64,000 nucleotides of DNA from Cytospora piceicola (Eukaryota > Ascomycota > Sordariomycetes > Diaporthales > Cytosporaceae): contig JALQBC010000004.1 in the NCBI GenBank assembly GCA_023375675.1, positions 806,001 through 870,000 on the forward strand, given 5' to 3'. Below the pieces are notes generated by a model that searched no databases, had not been told where the DNA came from, and saw only the letters and a list, made by a program, of their open reading frames with translations. Position numbers and translations under genes: made by a program. The number at the start of each line of letters is the position of its first letter. Position 1 is the first letter of the stretch. Below, piece by piece: positions 46,401 to 56,822 of the stretch.

Positions 46401-49227
46401 ATGGCTTTCCTCGCCGAGTTAGCAGATCTGACGGATGAGCTCGTCACCGTCGTCACCTCAACCTCGCTGACGGTAAGTATGCCTTCGGTGAATTATGATT
46501 AGAACTGGGTGGTATCTGACTTCATTTTTATAGTCTCAACCAAAGAGGTTCAATGCCTACCGCGAATCTGCTCTCCGCACTATCAGGAACCGCAACTATC
46601 TCCGGACAAATCAGTTTGCCGTCCAGGAGCAACTGACAGGTCTCGTCGAGAGGTTCTCAGTGGTCGGACGGGATGTTCTCTCAGATGCATTAGCTACAAG
46701 ACTCGACGCTCTTTCTGCTCACTCCACGAAATGGACACCGGAAATGCTCCATCTGCTCCTGGAGCTGTCCGATCAACCTGTACAGAAGACGAAGCTCGAT
46801 ACTCTGGAGCGAGCACCGCCAGGGGGGGACCTGGGGCCCGGGTTACGATGGGAAGATGTTGCCATGGAGGATGGCTGGACGGAGGATCGTGGTCTCTGGA
46901 AGAACGTCGATTTTGCCGACAGCTCAGAGGATGAGTTTCTTCAAGACTCAACGTCAAGGGCTTCGGCAGAGTCGGAAGACACCTCGGTATCGAGTGCCAC
47001 GCAAGGCCAAAGGACCGCAAAAGACCTCGTGATTCCACCGAGTGATGACGTCTCGGCGCTCGAAGGCATTGAACAGTCTCAGACATGGCGACATACTGCC
47101 CCACCAAGAGATGAATCGGGACGGCCTATGAAAATACCTATATCAGAGCTGCAAATCCTGCGCGATGTTCTGTTCATGCTCAACGGGTTGCAATCAGACC
47201 TGTTCGAACCGGACTGTACGCCAGTGGCTAAATACCAGCTTGCAGATATATCTTGGGACACTTACAGGGCCCTGATCAACTCATTTGCTGAATGTGGCCG
47301 AACTTTGCTCCCTCTTCGCAAATTCTGCGAGACGCAGCAGAACATCCCCCTCGTACAGGCCTTCCAGGACTCGGTCTGCCAGTGTCTCAGAATCTTTGAC
47401 CTGCAAATCGCATCTATTCAAAGACGGTTCGTTGGAATCGAAACGGACACCCTTGTCAGTTTGATAGCCCTCCAGAAGGAGCTCAAGCCGCGCCTGAACC
47501 CTCTGACTGGTCTCGGAAATGTGGTCCGTCAGCTACAGGAGGAGCGGTATGCTCATGCGTTTCGGTGTCTAGAGCTCCTCTATGAATCGACTTGCATTGC
47601 TCAGCTTAGCGGTGATGAAGCCACATATCGATACCTCGGCACCATTTTCTTCGACTGCTTCAGGGTGTATATCAGGCCCATCCGGCGGTGGATGGAAGCC
47701 GGCGAACTAACCCCAGGAGACAAGATATTCTTCGTCGCCGAGTCCTCGACCTCGGTGCCTCTCAACCAGACCTGGAGCGACAGGTTCAACCTTCGGCGGT
47801 CTCAGGAGGGCCAGCTGCATGCTCCTATGTTCCTACAGCCGGCTCTGAAGAAGGTCTTTAACACCGGAAAAAGTGTCGTGGTCCTCAAACTGCTCGGCAG
47901 ATTCCAAAGCCTCGGGGACCATTCAGATACTCCCACACCAGAGCCGCCATTGGACTTCGAGTCTGTATGTGGTCCCGCAGAACTTGCCCTGGTACCCTTT
48001 TCGGAGCTCTTCAGCGACGCCTTCGACGTCTGGATACAGAGCAAGTACTATTCAACGTCATCGAACCTCCAGACGATTCTCTTCGAATCCTGCGGCCTCT
48101 GGACCAGCCTTGATGGCCTCCAACATCTGTACTTCATGTCTGATGGCTCTATTGCTGAAGGCTTCACCTCAGCGGTATTCGCTAAATTCGACGCCCTGAA
48201 CACCACCTGGACCGACCGCTTCACCCTGACGGAGCTTGCGCAGGAGGCATGGTCAACTTGTCCGTGCCTCGAGACATACCGCCTGTCGGCCTCTGTCGAT
48301 CCCGAGCACGTACATCGTGACCATGGCAAGGCTCGCTGCAACGTCAGGAACAGCATCCCGGGGGTAAGACTAACATATAAACTACCCTGGCCTGTTCGAC
48401 TAGTCATTACAAAAGACAGTATCGCAGGCTACCAATCCATATTGACCTTCCTGCTACAACTCCGCCGGGCCGTCACCGTCCTCCCAGCCCTAACAATCAC
48501 CGGCCCTACCACCCCCGACGACACAGACGAGCGCTCAGCCTACTACGGCCTCCGGGTGCGCCTCCTCTGGTTCACCCTCACGGTCCAGACATATCTCACG
48601 ACGCTGGTCCTGGCCCCCGAGATAGCGCGCATGCGCGCCGACCTCGAGAAGGCCGAGGACGTCGACGCCATGATCGAGGTCCACTCGGGCTTCACGAGGC
48701 GCGTCGCGGACGAGGCCTGCCTGGGCGGGAAGCTCCAGCCCATCATGGAGTGCATGCTCGACGTGCTCGACCTCGCCATCAGGCTCGAGGACGCGAGGCG
48801 CGCCGACGAGGAGGGGAGGGCGGACGAGGCGGCGCGGCCGTCTCCTCGGCACCAGCGCCACTTCGGCACGCCGGGGCGGCCTGCGGGGGCGGCCGGGGAG
48901 GACAGGCTGAGGGGGCTGTACGTCAGCCCCATGGAGAAGGAGAGGGAGGAGGAGAACACCATCCTCTTTGGGAGCGACGAGGGCGGCGGCGAGGTGGACG
49001 ACACCCACGGGTCGGCCGGGGCAGCCGGCGTTGTCCAGCAGCGGCAGACCTCCTACGCGGGTACGCTGCTGAACATCCGCGCCGACTTTGATAGGCATTT
49101 GCGGTTCATTGCTGGGGGGCTGCGCGGTGTGGCGCGGGCGTCGATGGATGCTGCTGCCTCAAAGTGGGATGTCCTCGCTGAGATGCTCGAGATGGGCTTG
49201 AGAGACAACAGCAGACAGGCGGGCTGA
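46401..49227 (+). CDS. Gamma-tubulin complex component (Spc97/Spc98 family, GCP5-like)
   Basis: Part of the gamma-tubulin ring that nucleates microtubules at the spindle pole body. Exon 1 (46401-46472) encodes MAFLAELADLTDELV...; exon 2 (46534-49227) carries the rest, 921 residues in all, after a 61-nt intron. The N-terminus (RESALRTIRNRNYLRTNQFAVQEQL) leads to an acidic linker; GRIP1 begins near residue 200 with ISELQILRDVLFMLNGLQSDLF, and GRIP2 includes WPVRLVITKDSIAGYQSILTF plus LLQLRRAV, the gamma-tubulin-contact region. A low-complexity, charged insert rich in Asp, Glu, Arg and Gly (about 785-850) interrupts GRIP2, and C-terminal helices follow. The N-terminal helices fit GCP5 (Mod21 of S. 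pombe) better than GCP2/3, but GCP4 or GCP6 cannot be excluded from sequence alone. Confidence 0.87.
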
Positions 49228-49733
49228 ACTTGGTCAGACTAGAAGATACTACCAGAACAAGGTCCCCGTCGACATAGCGCCGGCTTTCTACAGCATTGGA
49301 GTTCGGCGCGAAACACCATCTTCAACTAGGACCCAATCGCGTTAATGTAAGCTTTGCTACTATTGCGGAACACGGGGTATCACCAACGGGATGCGATGTC
49401 TATCACGTATGGACAAGGCACTGCATCAATTTATTACCTACACACTTGCGTTCTTGGCCCAGGTGACGTTTAACTTTCACAAATCTCAGCAATATGGCCC
49501 TTTTTATCACTCGCACTGTTGACGCCGCCAGTTGCACATCTACGGCGTATAACATGATAGCATCTTTCAGGGGTAGCAACGATAGGTCAGCGACATCGTT
49601 GGTAGGTTTCCTCCGCGAAGTCTCACTTAAGCCGTCAAATCAATTGAATCGTCAAGATACTCAAAATTTCGCTATCGGTACTGCTATGTTAAGCGCCCAA
49701 CACGTTCGGATCACTTCAAGTCTGGTCCACAAT
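49228..49733. other. Convergent intergenic region, GCP / MetRS
   Basis: About 500 bases of 3' flank for two convergent genes. No gene supported. Confidence 0.5.
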
Positions 49734-51858
49734 TCAGGAAGTGTGAATGTCAGCCTTGGCGATGGCCTCGGTGACCTGCTCGATCGCGGGATCGGCCATC
49801 TCCTTCTTCTCGGTCGACTCGACACTCGCCTTGGTCTCAGCTAGGGATTTTGTCAGCCGCTTTTGGTCTTTTGTGCACAATTGCTTCTTTTTGAAAAATC
49901 TTAGTAAACTTGTCCCACCGTTACTTACGCTGCGCGTTTTCCTTAGCCTGGGCCGCTGCCAGCTTCTTCTGCCTCTTCTTCTCCTTCTCCTTCTCCTTGG
50001 CCAGGCGCTTCTCCTCCGCCTTCTTGGCGGCGAGCTCCTTCGCCTTCCGCACCTCCTCTCCACCGTAGGCCTCCCGCCACTCCTCAATCTTGGCGGCGGG
50101 GATCTGCGTGAACAGCAGCTTGGGCGTGCCGAGCTTGTGGCCCGGCTTGATGCTGTCGCTGGCCCACGTGTCAGGGATGGAGGGCTGCGGCTCTAGGCCG
50201 AGCTGCTCAAAGATGTTGACGGCGGTGCCGGGCATGTAGGGAGCGAGGATAGAGGCGAGAAGGCTGATGTGGTTCAGAGCCAGGCCGATGACGGCAGCAC
50301 AGCGGTCGGGCTCTTCGGTCAGGAGGCGGTTGTCGATCCTGTTGTCTTGGAGGAGCTTGTTGCCGAGAGCAGAGATGGCAAGAATGGCTTGGAGACCGGC
50401 TCGCAGCTTGGTGGCGTCCATGTGGGTGTTGTACTCCTTCAGCAGGGCGTTGACCTCCGCGATGTGCGCATTAAGGCCTGCGGAGGTGTACTTGGTGTAG
50501 TCGGGGACGGTTGAGTCGTATTTCGCCTGGCAGAACTTGACGACACGTTGGTTGAAGTTGCCGACGTTCTTCAGCAGGTCATTGTTGTTGGCGTCGACGA
50601 ACTCGGTCCACTTGAACTCGCTGTCTGCCGTCTCGGGGCGACGAGAGAGAAGGTAGTATCTCCAGACGTTGGGCTCGATGCCAGTGTCCTTTGCGTTATT
50701 GCCGAACACACCGACACCCTTGGACTTGCTGAACTTGGACTCCTCGTAGTTCAGGTACTCAGTGGTCGACAGCTTGTGCACCTTTGTCCATTCATCCCTT
50801 GTGCCGATCTGGGACCCTGGGAAGACGATAGTGTGGAAGGGGACGTTGTCCTTGCCCATGAACTGGATCAGGTCGACGTCTTTCGACTTCCACCACTTCT
50901 CCCACAGCTTTCCGTCAGCGTTCTTTCCGTCTGTATAGTTGGCAGTTATGGAACAGTAGCCAATGCAAGCATCGAACCAAACATAGAAGACCTTGTTGGC
51001 ATATTCCTCGTCATCCAGCCCCTTCAGACCCTTGGGGATCGCGGTTCCCCACCTCAGGTCACGAGTGATAGCACGAGGCAACAATCCCTTCTGAATCCAC
51101 GAGTCGGTGATCTGGATGCAGTTGGAGCTCCAAGAGCCCTTCTTGCTGGCCTCCAGGAACCATCCCTTGATCTCATCCCCAAGGGCATCCAGCCGCAGGT
51201 ACAGATGCTTCGTCTTCCTCCTCTCGGGGGTGGTGCCATCGACCTTGCAGCGAGGGTTTACGAGCCAGCCCGTTCCCTTGGCCGCCGCATCATCTGAAGC
51301 ACCAACTTCGGATTCTGGCTGGAAAGGATCCAGCAGGTTGCCACACTTGTCGCACTGGTCACCTCTTGCACCGTTATCACCGCAGATGGAGCACTCTCCC
51401 TCGATGAATCTGTCAGCAAGGAAGGTGTTGTGGGCCTCATGAGAGCAGAATGGTTGGAACTCCTCGCGCTCCAGGATGAAGCCGTTGTCCCACAGTTTCC
51501 GGAAGATGTCCTGGGTGATTTGGGTTTGGTGCTCGGTTGGTGTGCGGCCGAAGATGTCAAAGTCAATCAGGAACCAGTCGTAGATGTCTTTGTGAAGGGC
51601 GTGGTACTTCTTGCACAACTCTTCGGGTGACACACCCTCCTCGAGGGCCTTGGTCTCCGTGGCGGTCCCGTACTCGTCAGAGCCACAGACGAATAAGGTC
51701 TGGAAACCGCGGGCCCTGGACCAGCGGGAGAAGACATCAGCAGACAGGACACTGCCGATGACATTTCCGAGGTGGGGCACGTTGTTGACATAGGGAAGTG
51801 CACTTGTGATGAGAATGTTTCTCTTGCCCTCGACGGGCAAGATTGGATTTGTGGCCAT
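49734..51858 (-). CDS. Methionyl-tRNA synthetase, cytosolic
   Basis: Charges tRNA-Met for initiation and elongation. Exons 51858-49929 and 49840-49734 give 678 residues. The class I signatures are PYVNNVPHLGN (HIGH variant, PHLG at 28-31) and KFSKSKG at 375-381. The connective peptide has a zinc knuckle, Cys156, 159, 169 and 172. The anticodon-binding helical domain follows, then a Lys/Glu-rich coiled tail (KELAAKKAEEKRLAKEKEKE and onward). No N-terminal GST-like domain of the yeast Mes1 kind and no C-terminal EMAP-like domain is present. The frame is open to 52011 but the ATG at 51858 (MATNPILP) starts the family's conserved part. The last intron's donor (GTAAGTAA) contains an in-frame stop, so an unspliced message would still give a 645-residue protein lacking only the 34-residue end. 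It is divergent from the 4EHP gene. Confidence 0.96.
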
Positions 51859-52536
51859 GTTTGAAGGTTGTGTGGCGTGGTAGGTTGCAAGTTGTAAGAG
51901 AGTTGTGAGCTTTTTGAGTCGATGAGAGTGTCTCAATTGGTCTTCTGAAATGGGTGACAAAGAGGGCTGGCTAGCTGTGACCCACACGTCTAGAAAAAGT
52001 AGGCGGGGCAATCAAATTCAGGACAGACTTGGCTCTGTGGGTCCTTGGGAGAATAAAAAAGAAAGAGCTTGTCTATTCAAATGCTGTCGAGACTCGGGAG
52101 TTGATCAAGAAAAGAAGTATGCATGTGTGTATGTATGCATGTACGTATTGGAAGCAGTGGTGTTGAAATAGGTGCAATGCGAGTGAGTCAACGGGGATTC
52201 TATGCTGCTGGGGGGTGTAAGAAGCTGTGTCATAGGCTTCGAATGGAGGGGTGAGGCTGAAGATCAAAGCTCGGCACTGCGGGACAAAACGCTCAGGAAC
52301 GGTTGCGATAACGATAACGCTCGGTGCGTCCGTATGTGTACAAAAGGAATTCATTGGGAAACACCCCGGTAGAATACCAAAACAAAATAAGTAAATATTT
52401 CAGAGATAATTCTAGCCAAGTTTAATTGACACTGTATCAAATAATAATATGAATTTCTATCTGTGAAGTCTGGTAGTAATCTAGAGGTAGGTAGTTTATA
52501 CAGTATAGTATAGGTGTATGTACTCTCCGTGAAGAA

Positions 52537-52576
52537 GTAGGTACCTAGGTAACTACCTACCTAGGTAGGTAGGTAC
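52537..52576. repeat. Palindrome array AGGTACCTAGGTAACTACCTACCTAGG
   Basis: Two TACCTAGGTA-type palindromes separated by ACTACC, within a forty-base tract made almost wholly of GGTA/TACC words. Same family as 211-279 and 43602-43648. Confidence 0.85.
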
Positions 52577-53049
52577 ACCTGCATAGAGTACAAGGGCGGG
52601 CGGTAATACTCCGCGTATATGTGACGTTGACGTATTTAGGCAACGGTCTAAACTGATCAAAGTAAGAACAGCTATAATAGTAGGTGTTCATGTTAATAAT
52701 ATGCATACCTACTGCATGCGTACTAAGTACTTACTGCAGGTAGATAGATACTAAATCAAGTGCCTGGTCAGTTTGTTTATATATCCTATTAAGTGCTGGT
52801 TTAAGCCTGGGAACTGTAGGTCTGTCTGTCTTATGTTTCTGTATACTATATATATACCTAGGTATATATAATACAACATGGGTATGTAGGTAGTAATTCT
52901 GCACCACGTGTGTACCCAAGTAGGCACTAAGATTCAGGGTTCCAAGGTTGTCATTATTACTTGCAGAAGGTACTGGCTGCCGTCCTGGCTGCCAGCCCAA
53001 CCCGACTCAGAGGGTGGAGCTGGTGCGTCGGCTTGACATCCCGGCCGTC

Positions 53050-53780
53050 CATTGGCGAAGAGACTTTTCTCTTGACGCTTCACATTTTTGACGTTCCACC
53101 TTCCACCTTCCATCTTCCACACCAACATTTCCGTCCAATTCAACGATCCATTGACTATTTTTGTGTGTCACGTCCCATACGAAATATCAAAAGTCTATAC
53201 CTATATCTACTTTTTCACAAACAATACCTCTCTCGCAAACCAACAGTCTCCCCAGCCCCTCCAGCCCGACAATCGTCTCGCCACATCCGTCTCAAGCTCT
53301 CCACATCAACTCTGCACTGCATCCGAGTTGCATCTGCGTCTCCGTCTCTCCAGTGCTTGCTGCAGCACTACAAATAGATACCGACTACCTGCATACAACC
53401 GACCGCTCCATCGTCCACACTGCGCGTCATCAGCCTCGACAGTCCGCCACATCTTCGATACCCCCTTCGACAACAGTCAACTCCCGCTCTTACACTTGCG
53501 CTTCCTGCAAAACTCCCCAAGAGCTCTTGATTCCCCTAAAACGTCACCACCCGCGCGCAAAGTCACCAGGTCACCCACCCTTCGACCAAGAAAAAACCAC
53601 AACGTGTCAAACAGACCACCTGAACTGTCATCTGGTTATATTTCCCTTTGCGCCTCCATTGTATTTCATTGATTCGATCAGCGATAGCGGCACTGCTCTT
53701 GGGTATACGGCAGATTGGAAAATTGGGAACAGAGCGCCGAGAAGGCTTGTGTAAAATATCCCCCACCCCCCCAAAACCAA
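53050..53780 (+). promoter_or_regulatory. Long G-poor leader upstream of the eIF4E-like gene
   Basis: Roughly 700 bases of C-, T- and A-rich sequence (many TCC, CTC, CCA and ACA words) run up to the start codon at 53825. In fungi such pyrimidine-rich tracts mark promoters and unstructured leaders. Several short upstream frames would be crossed by a scanning ribosome. The extent of the real transcript is unknown. Confidence 0.4.
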
Positions 53781-53824
53781 ACCTGCCAGGGCAGCTTGCC
53801 TTGTCATTCGCTCAAACAGTCTGA

Positions 53825-55043
53825 ATGGATAATCTTTGGACTCGTCGGACCAAGTATGTTTCCCTTCATCTAAAAGTTCTGCTGAATCGCAATTGCTGAC
53901 CTTGGGCTCCCCAACAGTACCAACAAGCTCTCCCTTACCACGCCAGCTTCTGGTCAGAATGACACTGGCTCCATAGGTCGAAGTTTCTCCTCCTCCTCTA
54001 AGCGATTCGGCGGTGAAAGCTCTTCGCACAGCACGAGAAACCCCTTCAACGACATCAAGTCCCCATCCAGTGCGCTCGCGTCACCCGGCGGCGCAGCCAA
54101 TGCCTTCGCCCTCGGGACAGGCGCCTTCTCGAACTTCGGTGCTAAGGCACCCAAGTCGCCTGGCAACCCTTTCGACCTAGGAGCCAAGACGCCTTTGGCT
54201 GAGAAATCGGCCAAGGAGGCCACCAACGGCCATGGGAACGGCACGCCCAGGTCTGTGTCGGGTAAACAAGGCGGGAACTCGCAGGCGGCATACAAGGACA
54301 AGAGAAACCCTGACCAGTCAGTGATCCACCCGCTGCGCAACGGCTGGTGCTTCTGGTACCGCCCTTCCATCCCAAAGAACGTTGGGTATATTCCATACGA
54401 GGACACTGTGCATGGCATCGCCTCGGTCGGCACTGCTGAGGAATTTTGGTCTGTGTACCGACACCTCAAGCGACCCTCGTCCTTGCCCCTGGTGTCCGAT
54501 TATCACCTGTTCAAGAAGGGTGTCCGGCCTATCTGGGAGGATGAGGAGAACAAGAAGGGCGGCAAGTGGGTCGTGCGCCTTAAGAAGGGTGTTGCGGACC
54601 GATACTGGGAGGATCTGATGCTTGCCCTCATTGGTGAGCAATTCGGCGATGCTGGTGAGGAAGTTTGTGGCGCTGTCATGAGCGTCAGGAACGGTGAGGA
54701 TATTATCAGCATCTGGTGTGCGAGAGATGGAGGAAGGGTGCTCAAGATCAGGTAAGTTCAATATTTACACATGCCCCCGAAGGTGGGTCTTCGAGAAGAT
54801 GTTACACCCGACTAACAAGCTCTTTCTCATAGGGAAACCTTCAAGCGAGTCCTGAACTTCCCTCCCGACACTAAAATCGAGTGGAAGGTGCACGAGGAGA
54901 GCATACAGCAGCGCATCACTGTTGAGGAGTCCAGGAAAGAGCGAGCAAACCAGCACAAGACTGCCAACAAGCAGAACACCCAGCGACAAGCCCAGCAACC
55001 ACAAGGGACTGATGATCCAAACCAAGCCTCCCAGGCATCATAG
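53825..55043 (+). CDS. eIF4E-family cap-binding protein, class II (4EHP-like)
   Basis: Binds the mRNA cap. Exons 53825-53853, 53918-54751 and 54833-55043 give 357 residues. The first 140 are disordered and rich in Ser, Gly, Ala and Asn (with GNPFDLGAK and RNPFNDIKSP repeats of an NPF kind). The fold starts at HPLRNGWCFWYRP (147-159), continues with EEFWSVYRHL, and has the cap-binding PIWEDE with Trp216 and Glu217 (human Trp102, Glu103), then WEDLMLALIGEQF and EVCGAVMSVRNGEDIISIWCA. Counting back 17 residues from Trp187, the second cap-stacking tryptophan of canonical eIF4E is Tyr170 here; that change marks the 4EHP class, whose members repress rather than drive translation. The last 50 residues are Gln-rich. 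Exon 1 is only 29 nt. Confidence 0.93.
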
Positions 55044-56822
55044 TGGATCTTGAACACCGAGCGAATTACACACAGACAGATTCGGCCCTTCCTCAAAGAC
55101 GAGCTTGTCCAAATGACTGGACTATCCGATGCCGGAAGAAAATGCTCAGTTGTAGAGGAGCACAAACCACCCACGACCTGCACTCCATAGTTGTCATAGC
55201 CGATCATGCTAAACAAGGCAGGCGACTGGGAGGTCTCCTCTTGGTTTACAGGGACACATTACGTCGTCTGCTTGAGGGCAGCCCAATTAGAGTCACTCGA
55301 CTCTATCTCAGAGGCTTGTACGGGGAGCCGTGGTTTGGTGGCATATGTAGCGAATGCTCTATGGCTTGTTCAGAGTCAAGTGTACCAAATAACAGCGTGT
55401 GTTTTAGGTCTAGCAAATCCATTCAAGCTTTGCATGCCGATCTGAAAACGATAGTTCTCTGCTAGCACAAGCAGACAGAGCTTTACCAGATGAGATGTGG
55501 TGGTGAGAAAGGGATGCGCATCTGCTGTCGAGTTTTGAATGAGACACCTTGGGAATTACTGGAGGGAGCCTGTACTGAGGAAGGTCACCTTTAGCTGAAC
55601 AATTGAAGACGGAGTTCGATGTAATACTCAGTCTGGCTCTCAGTCCACGTTAATAATGCTATAGAATGCATAATGTTACTACTGACTTGCAACCTGTCTA
55701 GCTAAGCGCAGGACAAGCCTGGGCAGTTAATGCTTGCTACCAACCATACTGTGCCCCCTCCGTTGTAAAGAAGTGCATTTTTAGACGCTGTCACCGGATA
55801 TAGTGTATTCACTATTAGCCTGTGTCAAGTAGTAGCCAACTTGTCTTTTGGAAACAATGAGACCAGATAGTACAGCAAACTCGGCCATAAGACTGATACA
55901 ACTAAAGCATGTGTACTATAAGAATACTCCTTTTGACTGTAATTTGTAAAATCAATCTGATGGAACTTAATAATAAGTTAGGAGATGATAAAAGCAAAAC
56001 TGGTAAACTGTAACAAGAGAGGTCGACGGGTTGAGAGGTCAGGCTAATAGTAATACATATAGAACGGCTACGATATGTCGCTGTGATTTTCGTTACCTCT
56101 TTGTTTTCTGCCTGCGAAGATCAGGTAACTTTTTGTTCTGTATGGCTATGCAAAAAACAAATCGAACATTTATCGGGAAAAGGTAAGCAGACTCGGAATA
56201 GCTATGCATGCTTATGGGCGAAGGGGAGGTAGCACCTCATGTTCTTCCGGCGAGGACTGTCTGGCTCCATCGCAAAATATGTCTCCATCTTCTCGATGGT
56301 TAAACTCACGAATTCCTCAACCTCCTTGATCATGCCTGTAGGAGTCGAAGGTGGTAAGAAAATCTGCTCGCTGGACGTGGGACTTGGACGGGGCCGGGCT
56401 CTGTGCCGCGCTGCTTGGATAGCATGGTCACTATACCGTTTGATCCCTCTATTTGTGGATTATTGCAGACCACAGCAAGATGGGGTTAGAGAATGTACGT
56501 GCTTTGTATAGACAGATCCTCGGGAGATGGAGACTTGATAAATGACCCAGAGAGTTCATGTGGTTGGGTGATGGAGAAGGGAGGAAGAAGGCTTACTGCC
56601 GGAACCCAGCCGCTTTCAAGCAGGTATATAGAAGTGAGAGTTAGTCCTACCATATATATATTTCTCAATCACCACCAGAAGTCTCCATATAAAGGGCGGG
56701 GAGTGTTTCTCAGCTGAGGTATGATTTTCTCTAGCCATTCTAGGCGAGCAATGCCCCCAGGTAGAAGCTTTCAGTGTATATTAACATATGTACAAAGCCA
56801 CTCCGCGGCCACGCCCTCAACC
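55044..56822. other. Convergent intergenic region, A+T-rich, 1.8 kb
   Basis: The spacer between the eIF4E-like and Sad1 stop codons is much longer than 3' UTRs need. From about 55600 to 56200 it is distinctly A+T-rich with many TA steps, unlike the flanking exons. No gene or transposon frame is supported. A decayed, RIP-affected insertion or a non-coding transcript would both fit. Confidence 0.5.

Larger units (their letters stand above)
51859..53824. other. Divergent intergenic region, MetRS / eIF4E-like
   Basis: Nearly 2 kb. The centre (52380-52920) is A+T-rich and holds palindrome arrays at 52537-52576 and 52855-52866. From about 53050 to 53780 the plus strand is strongly C/T/A-biased and poor in G, with short frames that lack any domain; this looks like a long leader of the eIF4E-like message. 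Frames of 138-197 codons here (52961-53377, 53088-53672, 53161-53754) overlap one another and are not supported as genes. Confidence 0.5.

Noticed and set aside
53161..53754. 197-codon frame upstream of the eIF4E-like gene
   Set aside because: Starts with a non-ATG codon and reads through C/T-rich leader sequence; three phases are open at once here.
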